A stretch of DNA of 64,000 bases from Bacteroidota bacterium (GCA_023412195.1 JAEYNZ010000095.1:1-64000), one strand, 5' to 3'; counted from the first letter of the stretch, positions 26,029-35,877 are shown. Numbers and translations are program-made. Notes: generated by a model from the sequence alone, not told the origin.

Positions 26029-27369
26029 ATGTTTGAAAATTTATCAGACAGGCTGGAGCGGTCGTTTAAGCTGCTAAAAGGACAGGGGAAAATTACAGAG
26101 ATTAACGTAGCTGAAACCCTTAAAGAAATCCGTCGTGCCTTGCTCGATGCCGATGTTAATTTTAAAATAGCAAAAACCTTTACCGATGAAGTAAAGGAAA
26201 AAGCCATAGGCCAGAATGTACTTACTGCGGTAAAACCCGGTGAGTTGATGGTAAAAATTGTTAAGGATGAACTGGTGAAGCTTATGGGTGGCGAATCGGC
26301 AGGCATTGACCTGGGCGGTTCTCCTTCTGTATTCCTGATGGCCGGATTGCAGGGTTCTGGTAAGACAACGTTCTCAGGAAAGCTGGCAAACATGCTCAAG
26401 AGGAAACGTGGCAGGCATCCGCTATTAGTGGCTGGCGACGTTTATCGTCCGGCTGCTATAGAGCAGTTAAAGGTGTTGGGAGAACAGATCGGGGTTCCGG
26501 TGTATACTGAAGAAGGGAACATGAACCCTGTTGACATTGCACAATCAGCCATAAAAGAGGCCAAAAGAAAAGGCTATGATGTGGTGATTGTGGATACCGC
26601 CGGTCGCCTTGCCATTGATGAGCAGATGATGAAGGAGATTTCAGCCATCAAAAAGGCTGTTAATCCAAATGAGATCCTTTTCGTGGTTGATTCCATGACA
26701 GGTCAGGATGCAGTTAATACTGCGAAGGAATTCAATGATGTGCTTGATTTTGATGGTGTAGTGCTTACCAAGCTGGATGGTGATACACGTGGTGGAGCTG
26801 CCCTTTCAATCAGAAGGGTAGTGGATAAGCCCATCAAATTTGTGGGTACAGGTGAAAAGCTTGACGCCATTGATGTATTCTATCCCAACAGGATGGCCGA
26901 CCGTATTCTTGGTATGGGTGATATTGTGTCACTTGTTGAAAAGGCACAGGAGCAGTACGATGAAGAGGAAGCCAGAAGGCTTCAGAAGAAGCTGGCAAAG
27001 AATACATTTAATTTTAACGACTTCCTGAAGCAGATCCATCAGATTAAAAAGATGGGCGATCTGAAGGATGTTGTTTCAATGATCCCCGGCATGGGTAAGG
27101 CCATGAAAAACCTGGATCTGGATGATGATGCATTTAAGCACATCGAAGCCATCATTTATTCAATGACACATGCAGAACGTGAAGACCCTGCCCTGATCAA
27201 CGGAAGCAGGCGCAAAAGGATTGCTGAAGGCTCAGGTACCAATATACAGGAGGTGAACAGGCTGCTGAAACAGTTTGCTGAAACCCGGAAAATGATGCGT
27301 ATGGTTACCCAGGGTAAAAATATCCAGCGTATGATGGGCAGCATGAAGCAACCCGGTGGGAAGTTCTGA
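26029..27369 (+). CDS. ffh: Signal recognition particle GTPase Ffh
   Basis: A 446-residue protein from MFENLSDRLERSF, the usual family start; an ATG directly before it (26026) is an equally placed alternative. The N-domain is followed by the GTPase with GLQGSGKTTFSGKLA (about 107-121), DTAGR and TKLDGDTRGG, then the Met-rich M domain (about 300-446; GMGKAMKNL, MRMVTQGKNIQRMMGSMKQ), which binds the SRP RNA and signal peptides. Ffh targets nascent membrane and secreted proteins to the membrane with the receptor FtsY. Its 4.5S RNA partner is not seen in the window. Confidence 0.98.
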   Translation: MFENLSDRLERSFKLLKGQGKITEINVAETLKEIRRALLDADVNFKIAKTFTDEVKEKAIGQNVLTAVKPGELMVKIVKDELVKLMGGESAGIDLGGSPSVFLMAGLQGSGKTTFSGKLANMLKRKRGRHPLLVAGDVYRPAAIEQLKVLGEQIGVPVYTEEGNMNPVDIAQSAIKEAKRKGYDVVIVDTAGRLAIDEQMMKEISAIKKAVNPNEILFVVDSMTGQDAVNTAKEFNDVLDFDGVVLTKLDGDTRGGAALSIRRVVDKPIKFVGTGEKLDAIDVFYPNRMADRILGMGDIVSLVEKAQEQYDEEEARRLQKKLAKNTFNFNDFLKQIHQIKKMGDLKDVVSMIPGMGKAMKNLDLDDDAFKHIEAIIYSMTHAEREDPALINGSRRKRIAEGSGTNIQEVNRLLKQFAETRKMMRMVTQGKNIQRMMGSMKQPGGKF

Positions 27370-27436
27370 TTAACGGGAAAAAGTAACAAACAATCTTATT
27401 ATAAAACTAAAACCAGCTAAGAAATAACATTTGCCC

Positions 27437-28315
27437 ATGGAACTGATAGACGGAAAAAAAGTCGCAGCAGAAATGAAACAGGAGATTGCTGCCAATGTAA
27501 GGGAGTTGAAATTAAAACTCGGCAGGGCTCCTCATCTGGCTGCTGTTCTTGTAGGGCATGACGGTGGCAGTGAAACTTATGTTGCCTATAAAATCAAAGA
27601 TTGCGAAGAAGTTGGTTTCAAATCATCACTTTTTAGATTCGAAGATGATGTTACTGAGGAAGAATTACTTGCAAAAGTAGAGGAACTGAATAATGATGAA
27701 AGTCTTGATGGATTCATTGTTCAACTGCCTTTACCCCGTCAGATATCCGAGCAGAAAGTTATTGAAGCAATTAAACCAGAGAAGGATGTTGACGGATTTC
27801 ATCCTGTCAATGTAGGACGGATGGTAATAGGACTGCCTTCCTTTGTTTCAGCTACACCGTTTGGGATCGTGCAGCTCCTAAAAAGATACAAAATAGAAAC
27901 CAACGGGAAGAATTGCGTGATTGTTGGCCGCAGCAATATAGTCGGGCGTCCGTTAAGTGTCCTTCTTTCTCAAAAAGCGGTCAATGCAACTGTTACTGTA
28001 GCACACAGCCGTACACAAAACCTGGAAGAGATATGCCGGAAAGCGGATATACTTGTTGCTGCCATCGGAGTGCCGGAGTTTGTAAAGGGCAATATGGTAA
28101 AGGAAGGTGCTGTTGTAATAGACGTAGGAACAACCCGTGTAAAATCCGAAGCTACCAGATCAGGTTATAAGTTAAAGGGAGATGTCCTTTTTGAAGAAGT
28201 GGCTCCAAAATGTTCCTATATAACCCCTGTTCCGGGTGGAGTAGGACCTATGACACGAGTGGCACTGCTTTATAATACATACATGGCAGCTGCCGGTAAA
28301 GTATCATTAGCCTGA
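27437..28315 (+). CDS. folD: Methylenetetrahydrofolate dehydrogenase/cyclohydrolase
   Basis: A 292-residue bifunctional enzyme from MELIDGKKVA; the ATG at 27437 is preferred over an in-frame TTG 6 bp upstream. Signature segments are YVAYKIKDCEEVGF (catalytic Lys in YxxxK), GFIVQLPLPRQI, PEKDVDGFHPVNVGRM, and the cofactor-binding GRSNIVGRPLSVLL and PVPGGVGPMTRVAL. It interconverts 5,10-methylene-, 5,10-methenyl- and 10-formyl-tetrahydrofolate. The FTCD enzyme encoded at 35918-37633 makes 5,10-methenyl-tetrahydrofolate, which FolD can use. It lies 67 bp after ffh and may share its transcript. Confidence 0.98.
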   Translation: MELIDGKKVAAEMKQEIAANVRELKLKLGRAPHLAAVLVGHDGGSETYVAYKIKDCEEVGFKSSLFRFEDDVTEEELLAKVEELNNDESLDGFIVQLPLPRQISEQKVIEAIKPEKDVDGFHPVNVGRMVIGLPSFVSATPFGIVQLLKRYKIETNGKNCVIVGRSNIVGRPLSVLLSQKAVNATVTVAHSRTQNLEEICRKADILVAAIGVPEFVKGNMVKEGAVVIDVGTTRVKSEATRSGYKLKGDVLFEEVAPKCSYITPVPGGVGPMTRVALLYNTYMAAAGKVSLA

Positions 28316-28407
28316 ATTCATAAGAAAGTTTACCCCAAATTAATGATCGGATAATAATTTATTTTCTATTTTTGAAACCTATCCATTATTCTAAAAAACC
28401 AAAATTC

Positions 28408-28764
28408 ATGGAAAGTATTGATTATAGTGAAGAAAGGAAAGTTGCAGAAATCTATTCCAAAACCATCAGGGCAGGCAAGAGAACCTATTTTTTTGATGTA
28501 AAAAGCACCCGCAACAACGAGTATTACCTGACAATTACTGAAAGTAAAAAGAAATTTGCCGATGACGGCAATTACAGGTACGAGAAGCATAAGCTGTTTC
28601 TATATCCAGAAGATTTTGACAAATTCTCTGAAACCTTTGAAGAAATCATTTCTTACATAAGGGAAAACCAGCCAGTTATTACTTCAGATACTTTAGTTGA
28701 ATCAGAGGCGGAAAAGCCAATAACAGATGAAAATTTCACCTCTGTTGAGTTTGAGGATATTTAA
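28408..28764 (+). CDS. DUF3276/PUR-domain nucleic-acid-binding protein
   Basis: A 118-residue protein from MESIDYSEERK. The family core KTIRAGKRTYFFDVKSTRNNEYYLTITESKKKF-type block (shown here only in part: RAGKRTYFFDVK, YYLTITESKK) is the PUR-alpha-like fold found singly in Bacteroidota and Borrelia (BpuR). Such proteins bind single-stranded nucleic acids. The C-terminal roughly 35 residues are acidic and poorly conserved. An in-frame TTG at 28372 falls within a TATTTTTG box (28367-28374) that looks like the -7 promoter element, so it cannot be the start. Its stop codon is 1 bp from the stop of the convergent ABC-F gene. Confidence 0.88.
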   Translation: MESIDYSEERKVAEIYSKTIRAGKRTYFFDVKSTRNNEYYLTITESKKKFADDGNYRYEKHKLFLYPEDFDKFSETFEEIISYIRENQPVITSDTLVESEAEKPITDENFTSVEFEDI

Positions 28765-28765
28765 G

Positions 28766-30649
28766 TTATGAATCAATTTCGCTGAGTTCGAGCCAGCGCA
28801 ATTCCTTTTCATCCGACAGCACTTTAAGCCTTACCAGTTCTTCTGATTTCTGGTGAAGTTCTTCATGATTCAGAATACCTGAACTAAGCTGGTTTTCCAG
28901 TTGGTGTTTAAGCTGTTCTAATTGCGCCAGCTCGGCTTCCAGTGCTTCTATTTCCCGTTTCTCTTTGAAGGATAGTTTTCTTTTAATATCCTTTTCTGCA
29001 TTTCCCTGAACAGGAGGATTTACCTTTACCGATCCCTTTTTAACAGTCTCAGGCTTTTCCTGATTTTCCAGATGATTGCGGTAGATGGTATAATTGCCCG
29101 GAAAATCGTTTATCACACCATTGCCTTCAAACACAAAAAGATGTTCAACGATCTTATCCATAAAAAACCTGTCGTGTGATACTACAAGAACACATCCTTC
29201 GAATGCCTTCAGGTATTCCTCCAGCACATTCAGGGTAAGAATATCCAGATCGTTGGTTGGCTCATCCAGGATAAGAAAGTTGGGATTTTGCATTAACACA
29301 GTACACAGGTACAATCTTCTTTGCTCCCCACCGCTCAGTTTGCCAATGTAATTGTATTGGGTTTCCGGAGGAAATAAAAAGCGGGTCAGCAATTGAGAGC
29401 TGGTCATGCGGGAGCCATCTTCAAATACAACAAATTCAGCGATTTTGTTGACAGCATCAATTACCCGTTCCTGGGCATTGAAGGAAATACCTTCCTGACT
29501 ATAGTACCCGAATTTAATGGTTTGTCCGGTTTGAATGTTTCCGCTGTCCGGAGTTATTTCGCCTGTAATCAGTTTCAGGAAAGTCGTTTTACCTGTTCCG
29601 TTTTTACCTATGATGCCTGCCTTTTCATATCGTGTAAACTTGTAAGTGAAGTTTTCAATTAGCTTCACTCCCGGATAGGATTTGGAAAGATTTTCAATTT
29701 CAATAATCTTTTTTCCCAACCGGGCAGATTTAATATTCAGTTCTACGTTATCCTCGTTAATTCTTTTGTTTGCCTTTTCCTCCGTTTCATAGAAGGAATC
29801 AACGCGGTACTTTGCTTTGTGGCTTCTGGCTTTTGGCATTCTGCGCATCCATTCAAGTTCAGTACGCAATATATTCTTCGCCTTCGCAACCGATGCCTGT
29901 TGCATTTTTATACGTTCGCTCCTTTTTTGCAGAAAATAGGAATAATTGCCCTGGTAGCGGTAAATCTGGTTGTCATCCATTTCAATGATTTCATCGCACA
30001 CCCTGTCGAGGAAATAGCGATCATGGGTTACCATGAGCAAGGTTGACCGGGTCTTTCCAAGATAGGCTTCCAGCCACTCAATCATTTCCAGATCAAGATG
30101 GTTGGTAGGTTCATCAAGGATCAAAAAATCAGGGCTTTGCACAAGCACTTTTGCAAGTCCCAGCCTTTTTTGCTGTCCACCCGAAAGATGCTTAACCTTT
30201 TGTTCATAATTATTGATTTTCAGCTGTGTGAGCACTTGCTTTACTTCAACTTCAGCATCCCATGCCTGCAGTTTATCCATGAGTTCAGATATTTCAGCAA
30301 TTCTCTTCTGATCGTTACGGGCAACTGCCAGTTCAAATTCTTTGACAGTCCGAAGTTTTTCATTATCCGAGTTAAAGACTTCTTCTATGACTGTATGCTC
30401 CTGATTAAGATTGGGAATTTGCTGGAAATACCCGATCCTGATGTTATTGGTTACAATAACCTGTCCGCTGTCTGGAGTCTCTTTTCCCGACAAGATGTCA
30501 AGAAGGGTAGATTTTCCTGCACCATTGCGTGCAATCAATGCTACTTTTTGCCCTTCAGAAACAGTAAATGAAATATTCTCGAAAAGCATCAACTCTCCCC
30601 AACGCTTAGAAAGATTTTCTGCCTGGATATATGGTTTCATATAATTCAT
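28766..30649 (-). CDS. ABC-F family ATPase, Uup-like
   Basis: A 627-residue soluble protein with two ABC domains and no membrane part. First domain: RNGAGKSTL, LSGGQQKRLGLAKVL, LDEPTNHLD. Second domain: GKNGTGKTTF, LSGGEQRRLYLCTVL, LDEPTNDLD. A charged linker joins them and the last roughly 85 residues are a coiled coil (KREIEALEAELAQLEQLKHQLE), as in Uup. ABC-F proteins act on ribosomes; Uup-type members also affect DNA transposon excision in E. coli. Antibiotic resistance is possible for the superfamily but is not indicated here. A minus-strand TATTTTTG at 30665-30658 lies so close that the second Met codon (30640, MKPYIQ) may be the true start. Confidence 0.93.
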   Translation of the reverse strand: MNYMKPYIQAENLSKRWGELMLFENISFTVSEGQKVALIARNGAGKSTLLDILSGKETPDSGQVIVTNNIRIGYFQQIPNLNQEHTVIEEVFNSDNEKLRTVKEFELAVARNDQKRIAEISELMDKLQAWDAEVEVKQVLTQLKINNYEQKVKHLSGGQQKRLGLAKVLVQSPDFLILDEPTNHLDLEMIEWLEAYLGKTRSTLLMVTHDRYFLDRVCDEIIEMDDNQIYRYQGNYSYFLQKRSERIKMQQASVAKAKNILRTELEWMRRMPKARSHKAKYRVDSFYETEEKANKRINEDNVELNIKSARLGKKIIEIENLSKSYPGVKLIENFTYKFTRYEKAGIIGKNGTGKTTFLKLITGEITPDSGNIQTGQTIKFGYYSQEGISFNAQERVIDAVNKIAEFVVFEDGSRMTSSQLLTRFLFPPETQYNYIGKLSGGEQRRLYLCTVLMQNPNFLILDEPTNDLDILTLNVLEEYLKAFEGCVLVVSHDRFFMDKIVEHLFVFEGNGVINDFPGNYTIYRNHLENQEKPETVKKGSVKVNPPVQGNAEKDIKRKLSFKEKREIEALEAELAQLEQLKHQLENQLSSGILNHEELHQKSEELVRLKVLSDEKELRWLELSEIDS

Positions 30650-30846
30650 TATTTCGGCAAAAATAGCAAATTAAAGGTTAGTGGCGGGTTTGAAAATGAG
30701 GATGCGGGTTTATCTTCACATTTCAGAAGTAAACAGCACCGGCATGGCATACATTTTTATGCTGTATCCCAGAGATGCATTCCACCTTCAAATTTAAAGT
30801 GAGGTATTAAGAAAAAAATCACTTATTTTGAGAAAAAAGTTGAACT

Positions 30847-31518
30847 ATGAGAAAGAAGGAACTATTCCAAAAAGTAATGGCATACTTTGAAGAAGCAATT
30901 CCTGTAGCTGAAACAGAACTTGAGTATGAGAATCCGTTTCACCTGATTGTGGCAGTTATCCTATCAGCACAATGCACCGACAAGAGGGTTAACCAGATTA
31001 CACCAGCCTTGCTTAAACAATATCCTACCCCTCAAAAGATGGCTGAAGCCGAACCTTATGAAGTATATGAATATATAAAAAGCTGTTCATATCCCAACAA
31101 TAAATCGAAGCACCTGGTGGGAATGGCCCAAAAGCTCATGGAGTTGTTTGGTGGAGAGGTCCCCCACGATGTTGATGATTTACAGAAGTTGCCGGGAGTA
31201 GGCCGTAAAACAGCGAATGTTATAGCCTCAGTTATTTTTCAAAAACCTGCCCTGGCAGTCGATACTCATGTGTTCAGGGTATCTGCAAGAATTGGTCTTT
31301 CTACCAATGCGAAAACACCCTTTGCCACTGAAATGCAACTGATGAAACACATTGCCCCGGAGCTGATTCCAAAGGCGCACCACTGGCTCATCCTCCACGG
31401 ACGGTATACCTGTATTGCACGAAAACCAAAATGTGAACAATGTGGACTGACAGATGTGTGCAGGTACTACAGGCAGAATGTTCTGTCAAAGAGGCAGCAT
31501 GTTCCTCCGGATGTTTAG
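30847..31518 (+). CDS. nth: Endonuclease III
   Basis: A 223-residue base-excision repair glycosylase/AP lyase. It has the helix-hairpin-helix with catalytic Lys (LPGVGRKTANVI, about 118-129), the catalytic Asp in AVDTHVFRV, and the C-terminal [4Fe-4S] ligands C-x6-C-x2-C-x5-C (CIARKPKCEQCGLTDVC). It removes oxidised pyrimidines. Its last 4 bp overlap the end of the convergent zinc-transporter gene. Confidence 0.97.
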   Translation: MRKKELFQKVMAYFEEAIPVAETELEYENPFHLIVAVILSAQCTDKRVNQITPALLKQYPTPQKMAEAEPYEVYEYIKSCSYPNNKSKHLVGMAQKLMELFGGEVPHDVDDLQKLPGVGRKTANVIASVIFQKPALAVDTHVFRVSARIGLSTNAKTPFATEMQLMKHIAPELIPKAHHWLILHGRYTCIARKPKCEQCGLTDVCRYYRQNVLSKRQHVPPDV

Positions 31519-32333
31519 ACCAGCAAAAGAAGACTGACCGCCATAACAACCATCCCGGCAATTAAACCATAAATTGCCCAGTGGTGTTCTCCATATTCTT
31601 CAGCCGATGGCAAGAGTTCATCAAGTGAAATAAATACCATAATACCCGCCACTGCAGCCATTGTAGTACCCATAATGATGCCTGAGTTGCCTACTGTAAG
31701 GTAGGGCATCAGAAGGAAGTAGGCAAGCAGGGCACCTACCGGTTCTGCGAGTCCTGAAAGGAACGAATAAAAAAAAGCTTTTTTTCTGCTGCCGGTGGCA
31801 TAGTACAAAGGTACTGATACGGCAATACCTTCAGGTATATTGTGAATCGCAACCGCAATGGCTATGGCAATCCCGACAGCCGGATCGTGCAATGCACTCA
31901 CAAAGGTGGCAATTCCTTCAGGGAAATTATGTATGCCAACTGCCAGGGCGGTCATAATTCCTATCCGGTACAGTTTGTGGTTCCTTGCCATGCTTCCGGA
32001 TTTGTTCATGTCTTCCACAGTCCGCATTTCATGAGGGTTCTCATAAGAAGGAATGAATTTATCGATTAACGCGATCAACAAGATTCCTGCAAAGAATGAT
32101 GAAATGGTATACAGGGTTCCATCAAATTCTCCAAACTTTTCTATAAAAGTATCTTTTGCTTCTGTAAAAATTTCTACAAAGGCTATGTAAATCATAACCC
32201 CTGCTGAAAAACCCAGAGAAACTGTCAGTAGTTTTGTATTTGTAGAACGGGCAAAAAAGGCAATGGCACTCCCGATACCTGTAGAAAGACCAGCAAAAGC
32301 GGTTAAAAGTAAGGCGAATTCAGCATTTCCCAT
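31515..32333 (-). CDS. zupT: ZIP-family metal transporter, ZupT-like
   Basis: A 272-residue membrane protein with about eight segments. Metal-site signatures HNFPEGIATF (about 135-144) and HNIPEGIAVS (about 164-173) identify the ZupT branch of the ZIP family, which takes up zinc and related divalent metals. The central loop is rich in charged residues. It is convergent with nth and overlaps it by 4 bp. Confidence 0.95.
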   Translation of the reverse strand: MGNAEFALLLTAFAGLSTGIGSAIAFFARSTNTKLLTVSLGFSAGVMIYIAFVEIFTEAKDTFIEKFGEFDGTLYTISSFFAGILLIALIDKFIPSYENPHEMRTVEDMNKSGSMARNHKLYRIGIMTALAVGIHNFPEGIATFVSALHDPAVGIAIAIAVAIHNIPEGIAVSVPLYYATGSRKKAFFYSFLSGLAEPVGALLAYFLLMPYLTVGNSGIIMGTTMAAVAGIMVFISLDELLPSAEEYGEHHWAIYGLIAGMVVMAVSLLLLV

Positions 32334-32469
32334 AAAAACTCATTTCATAATTCAAAATTAGTAATTTACCACTGAAAAGAAGCTGTAACATTTTTTTAAA
32401 ATTAAGATTCAGAATATTAATTAACTATAAAATAATGACACCCTGAAACTAAATTAATCCGCTGTGTTC

Positions 32470-32500
32470 TTTTGATATTTTAGTAATCTTTCTACTTTTG
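32470..32500 (+). promoter_or_regulatory. Promoter of the ferredoxin gene
   Basis: TTTG at 32471-32474, an 18-bp spacer and TACTTTTG at 32493-32500. Transcription would start near 32506, which fixes the ferredoxin start at 32534 and rules out an in-frame TTG at 32498. Confidence 0.75.
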
Positions 32501-32533
32501 TTGCTTTTCAAGTTAAACTTAAAGCTCAAAGTT

Positions 32534-32704
32534 ATGGCATATAAGATTTCTGAAGAATGTATTGCATGTGGTACATGTATTGATGAATGCCCTGTTGACG
32601 CTATTGCTGAAGGGGATATCTATGTAATTGACCCCGAACTTTGCACCGACTGTGGTTCATGTGCTGAAGTATGTCCGGTGGAGGCTATTTCGATAGACGA
32701 ATAA
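32534..32704 (+). CDS. Small 2[4Fe-4S] ferredoxin
   Basis: A 56-residue protein with two classic clusters: CIACGTCIDECP (9-20) and CTDCGSCAEVCP (37-48), each Cx2Cx2Cx3CP. Its length and spacing are those of clostridial-type low-potential ferredoxins, electron carriers for anaerobic enzymes such as pyruvate:ferredoxin oxidoreductase. It is a single-gene unit with its own promoter and a terminator right after it. Confidence 0.96.
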   Translation: MAYKISEECIACGTCIDECPVDAIAEGDIYVIDPELCTDCGSCAEVCPVEAISIDE

Positions 32705-32725
32705 TCCGGCCTAAATAAAACTCCA

Positions 32726-32760
32726 GGAAAGCTTGTCATTTATACTGACAGGCTTTTCTG
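32726..32760 (+). terminator. Rho-independent terminator of the ferredoxin gene
   Basis: AAAGCTTGTCA (32728-32738) pairs with TGACAGGCTTT (32746-32756), eleven pairs with one wobble, followed by TCTGATTTT. It may also serve the convergent carrier gene ending at 32795. Confidence 0.85.
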
Positions 32761-32794
32761 ATTTTATGCAATCATACTTTACAAATTCGTTCCG

Positions 32795-34390
32795 TTAAAA
32801 TCCATTCAGGTCCATCAACACGGTAGGTAGGAGCAACAGGAAGCCAAGCAAAAACAAGATCAAAATAAATGGTGCTACCCATCTGAACCATTTCTCATAA
32901 GGAATGCGTGCAATTCCAAGAACTCCAATCAACACCCCTGAAGTGGGGGTTATCATATTTGTAAATCCATCTCCCAGCTGAAATGCCACAACCGTTGCTT
33001 GGCGTGAAATGCCAATCAGATCGGAAAACTGCGACATCATAGGCATTGTCAGTGCAGCCTTACCAGAACCGGAGGGAATAAATATGTTTAGAAAAGTCTG
33101 TATGACATACATTACACTAATTGAGCCTACCTTACCAAGGTCTTCCATAGTTTGGGACAAGTAAAAAAGGATGGGGTCGATGATTTTCCCATCTTCAAGT
33201 ATTACAACAATTCCACCTGCCAACCCAACAACGAGTGCTGCTGAAAGAATATCGCCTGCCCCGGCAATAAATGATCTGGTGATATCATTGGCGGTTTTGC
33301 CTGAAGCAATTCCTGAAAATATTCCCAAAACAAGAAACAGGGTGGCAATCTCCATTACATACCAGCCATAGCCCATTACCCCGATAATCAGGAACACAAT
33401 GGTAAACGTGAGCAGGCTCAATATAAAGTAGTGAAATGATCTGCGCAGCGTAAGAAATCCGGATATAATGAAAATTAAAGTAGCAACAGGTACGGCCGGC
33501 AGAACAACTTCCTTATTGCCTATTTTCATGGCACTGATGGGATAAAACCAGGAGAATAAAAGCAAGGATATGGAAAGTGTAATAAATGCTACCCAGGCCC
33601 CCCGAGGTACTGAGGGAACAAACACCGTCTCCTCGGCAGCATTTCTCTGCCTCCAATATGCATCTTCCTCGTATACAGGTGATTTTTCAGGATTCTTGTG
33701 AATTCCTGAAGCATATCTTAGAATAAATGTAAACCCTGCGATATTGATAATAAACCACATGAACAACCGGTATTCAATGCCTGAAAACAAGGGAATGTTC
33801 GAAAGTCCCTGTGCTATACCCACAGTAAAAGGGTTCAGAAAGGCACCGGCAAAACCCAATGCAGCTGCCACAAAACATAGCGATACTCCAACTATGGAAT
33901 CATAACCCATGGATATAGCCAGCGGGATAAAAATTACTGTAAACGCTATTGTTTCTTCGCTCATCCCGAACACTCCACCAAATAAGCTGAATATGAACAT
34001 GATCCCAACGAGGATGATATTGTTGACGCCCAGTTTACGGAGCAACCGTGAGTGTTCCCACTTCTTTGAAAATTTCAGAAAGGAATAAATTCCAATATCG
34101 ATCGACCTGCTTTCATTCAATATCCAAAACGCTCCGCCAATCATGAGTATAAAGGCAATGATACCTGAAGTATTCACAAAACCTTCAAAAAAAGCTGAAA
34201 AAACCTGCCATGTCTGAGGCTGATTATCAACATACTGAAATGAACCGGGCTTTATAACCTCCCTCTCCACATCGTTCACCACTATAGTCTCGCGCTCAAA
34301 TTCTCCTCCGGGAATAACCCAGGTTCCAATGGCACAGAACACGATCAGGGAAAAGATGATCACATAGGTATGCGGTATTTTCTTTAGCAT
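32795..34390 (-). CDS. YfcC-family carrier (DcuC-like fold), possibly amino-acid or dicarboxylate
   Basis: A 531-residue protein with about 12 or more membrane segments. PHTYVIIFSLIVFCAIGTWVIPGGEF at the N terminus, GIIAFILMIGGAFWILN and the GSGKAALTMPMMSQFSDLIGISRQATVVAFQLGDG motif region near the C terminus are typical of the YfcC/C4-dicarboxylate anaerobic carrier family (only short parts of these are diagnostic, for example SGSGKAALTMPMM). Family members move dicarboxylates, arginine/ornithine or peptides; the substrate here is unknown. It is divergent from hutI-ftcD, so a role in histidine or glutamate traffic is possible but only inferred. Confidence 0.85.
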   Translation of the reverse strand: MLKKIPHTYVIIFSLIVFCAIGTWVIPGGEFERETIVVNDVEREVIKPGSFQYVDNQPQTWQVFSAFFEGFVNTSGIIAFILMIGGAFWILNESRSIDIGIYSFLKFSKKWEHSRLLRKLGVNNIILVGIMFIFSLFGGVFGMSEETIAFTVIFIPLAISMGYDSIVGVSLCFVAAALGFAGAFLNPFTVGIAQGLSNIPLFSGIEYRLFMWFIINIAGFTFILRYASGIHKNPEKSPVYEEDAYWRQRNAAEETVFVPSVPRGAWVAFITLSISLLLFSWFYPISAMKIGNKEVVLPAVPVATLIFIISGFLTLRRSFHYFILSLLTFTIVFLIIGVMGYGWYVMEIATLFLVLGIFSGIASGKTANDITRSFIAGAGDILSAALVVGLAGGIVVILEDGKIIDPILFYLSQTMEDLGKVGSISVMYVIQTFLNIFIPSGSGKAALTMPMMSQFSDLIGISRQATVVAFQLGDGFTNMITPTSGVLIGVLGIARIPYEKWFRWVAPFILILFLLGFLLLLPTVLMDLNGF

Positions 34391-34526
34391 GATTTAAGCT
34401 TTTAAAAAACAAAAATTGGACACAATATATGCGACTCGAAAATAGAAGTTTTTCCTTTATTATGAATTAAAGCAGAAGTAACTGTAACTGCAAAATTAAG
34501 TATTTGAAAAAAAGCTGCAATATTAA

Positions 34527-34544
34527 TTTGATTTCCGAATCAAA
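34527..34544. promoter_or_regulatory. Dyad TTTGATT-TCCG-AATCAAA between the carrier and hutI
   Basis: Perfect 7-bp arms around a 4-bp centre, about 80 bp upstream of hutI and about 135 bp upstream of the divergent carrier gene. It is a candidate shared operator, with no other support. Confidence 0.3.
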
Positions 34545-34623
34545 GTTGTAACTTAAAGAGATTTAATTTCTTTGATGATGGTGAACAAACACTGTTTAAT
34601 ATGCAATAAATTAAGATATTAAA

Positions 34624-35877
34624 ATGAAGTTGCTGCTTGAAAATATAAAAGAACTGGTACAGGTGGAAGATAACCCCAGGCCATTTGTAGCCGGCAAAAA
34701 TATGGCTGAAATCAAAACCATTAAAAATGCTTTCTTAATAATCAGGGATGAACTGATACAGGATTTCGGTCCGATGGACAAGCTGAAGGACGTATATAAA
34801 GACGATGATTTTCTTGTTGAAATAGATTGTACCAACAGGCTGGTTTATCCCAGCTACTGCGATTCACATACACATATTGTTTTTCCTGCACCACAGGAAG
34901 CTGAGTTTGTAAAATGTATCCGCGGACTTTCAAACGGAGAAAGTGCCCGCAGGGAAGATGGAATTTTATATTCCGCCCAATTGTTGCACCAGACTTCCGA
35001 TGAAAAACTGTACGATAGCACCATGCTCAGGATCGATGAAATTATGAAAACCGGTACCGGTGCTGTAGAAATAAAAAGTGGCTATGGCTTATTCCCTGAA
35101 GATGAATTCAGGATGCTGAATATTATTAAAGAAGTCAGGAAAAGCACTCCTGTATGTGTTCGGGCAACATTTCTCGGGGCACATGTAGTGCCTGCTGAAT
35201 ATAAGCAGAATGTGTCGGGTTATGTCGATCTTGTGATCAATGAAATGATCCCCCGGGTTGCAGGAGAAGAACTTGCTGAATTCATTGATGTTTCCTGTGA
35301 TACGGATTTTTTCTCTGTTAAAGATACAGAAAGAATACTGATGGCTGGAATCAAGTATGGCATGCGCCCTAAGATCCATGCCAACGAATTTGCCATATCG
35401 GGGGGAGTGCAGGTAGGTGTAAAATACAATTCCCTGTCGGTAGACCACCTCGAACAGATCGGCATTGAAGAAATAGAAGCCTTAAAAGGCAGTGAAACCA
35501 TGCCTACAGTCCTGCCCGGGGTATCATTTTTCCTGGGAGTGAAAGGTGCCCCTGTGCGCCAGATGATAGATGCAGGTCTGCCTGTTGCAATGGCTTCAGG
35601 ATTTAATCCTACAGCATCGCCCAGCGGTAACATGAACTTCATTGCCGCCCTTGGATGCATAAACTATAAAATGCTTCCCCAGGAAGTTATCAATGCAACT
35701 ACATTAAATACTGCATATGCAATGGGCATAAGTGACAGGCTTGGAAGCATAGCCCGCGGAAAAACTGCAAATGTTTTTATTACTTCCGACATACCGGGCA
35801 TCGAATATTTACCTTATTCCTTTGGTTCAAACCTTGTAGAAACTGTAATTTTGAATGGTGAAGTTCAGGCGATCTGA
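34624..35877 (+). CDS. hutI: Imidazolonepropionase
   Basis: A 417-residue amidohydrolase of normal length. Metal ligands are in YCDSHTHIVFP (HxH, about 79-84); further family segments are GTGAVEIKSGYGL, HANEFAISGGVQ, SVDHLEQIG and SGFNPTASPSGNMNF. It hydrolyses 4-imidazolone-5-propanoate to N-formimino-glutamate, the third step of histidine breakdown. It is followed 40 bp later by ftcD. Histidase (hutH) and urocanase (hutU) are not in the window. Confidence 0.96.
   Translation: MKLLLENIKELVQVEDNPRPFVAGKNMAEIKTIKNAFLIIRDELIQDFGPMDKLKDVYKDDDFLVEIDCTNRLVYPSYCDSHTHIVFPAPQEAEFVKCIRGLSNGESARREDGILYSAQLLHQTSDEKLYDSTMLRIDEIMKTGTGAVEIKSGYGLFPEDEFRMLNIIKEVRKSTPVCVRATFLGAHVVPAEYKQNVSGYVDLVINEMIPRVAGEELAEFIDVSCDTDFFSVKDTERILMAGIKYGMRPKIHANEFAISGGVQVGVKYNSLSVDHLEQIGIEEIEALKGSETMPTVLPGVSFFLGVKGAPVRQMIDAGLPVAMASGFNPTASPSGNMNFIAALGCINYKMLPQEVINATTLNTAYAMGISDRLGSIARGKTANVFITSDIPGIEYLPYSFGSNLVETVILNGEVQAI

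Noticed and set aside
28766..30649. Antibiotic-resistance ABC-F protein
   Set aside because: Coiled-coil tail and domain pattern fit the housekeeping Uup-like group; no resistance context.
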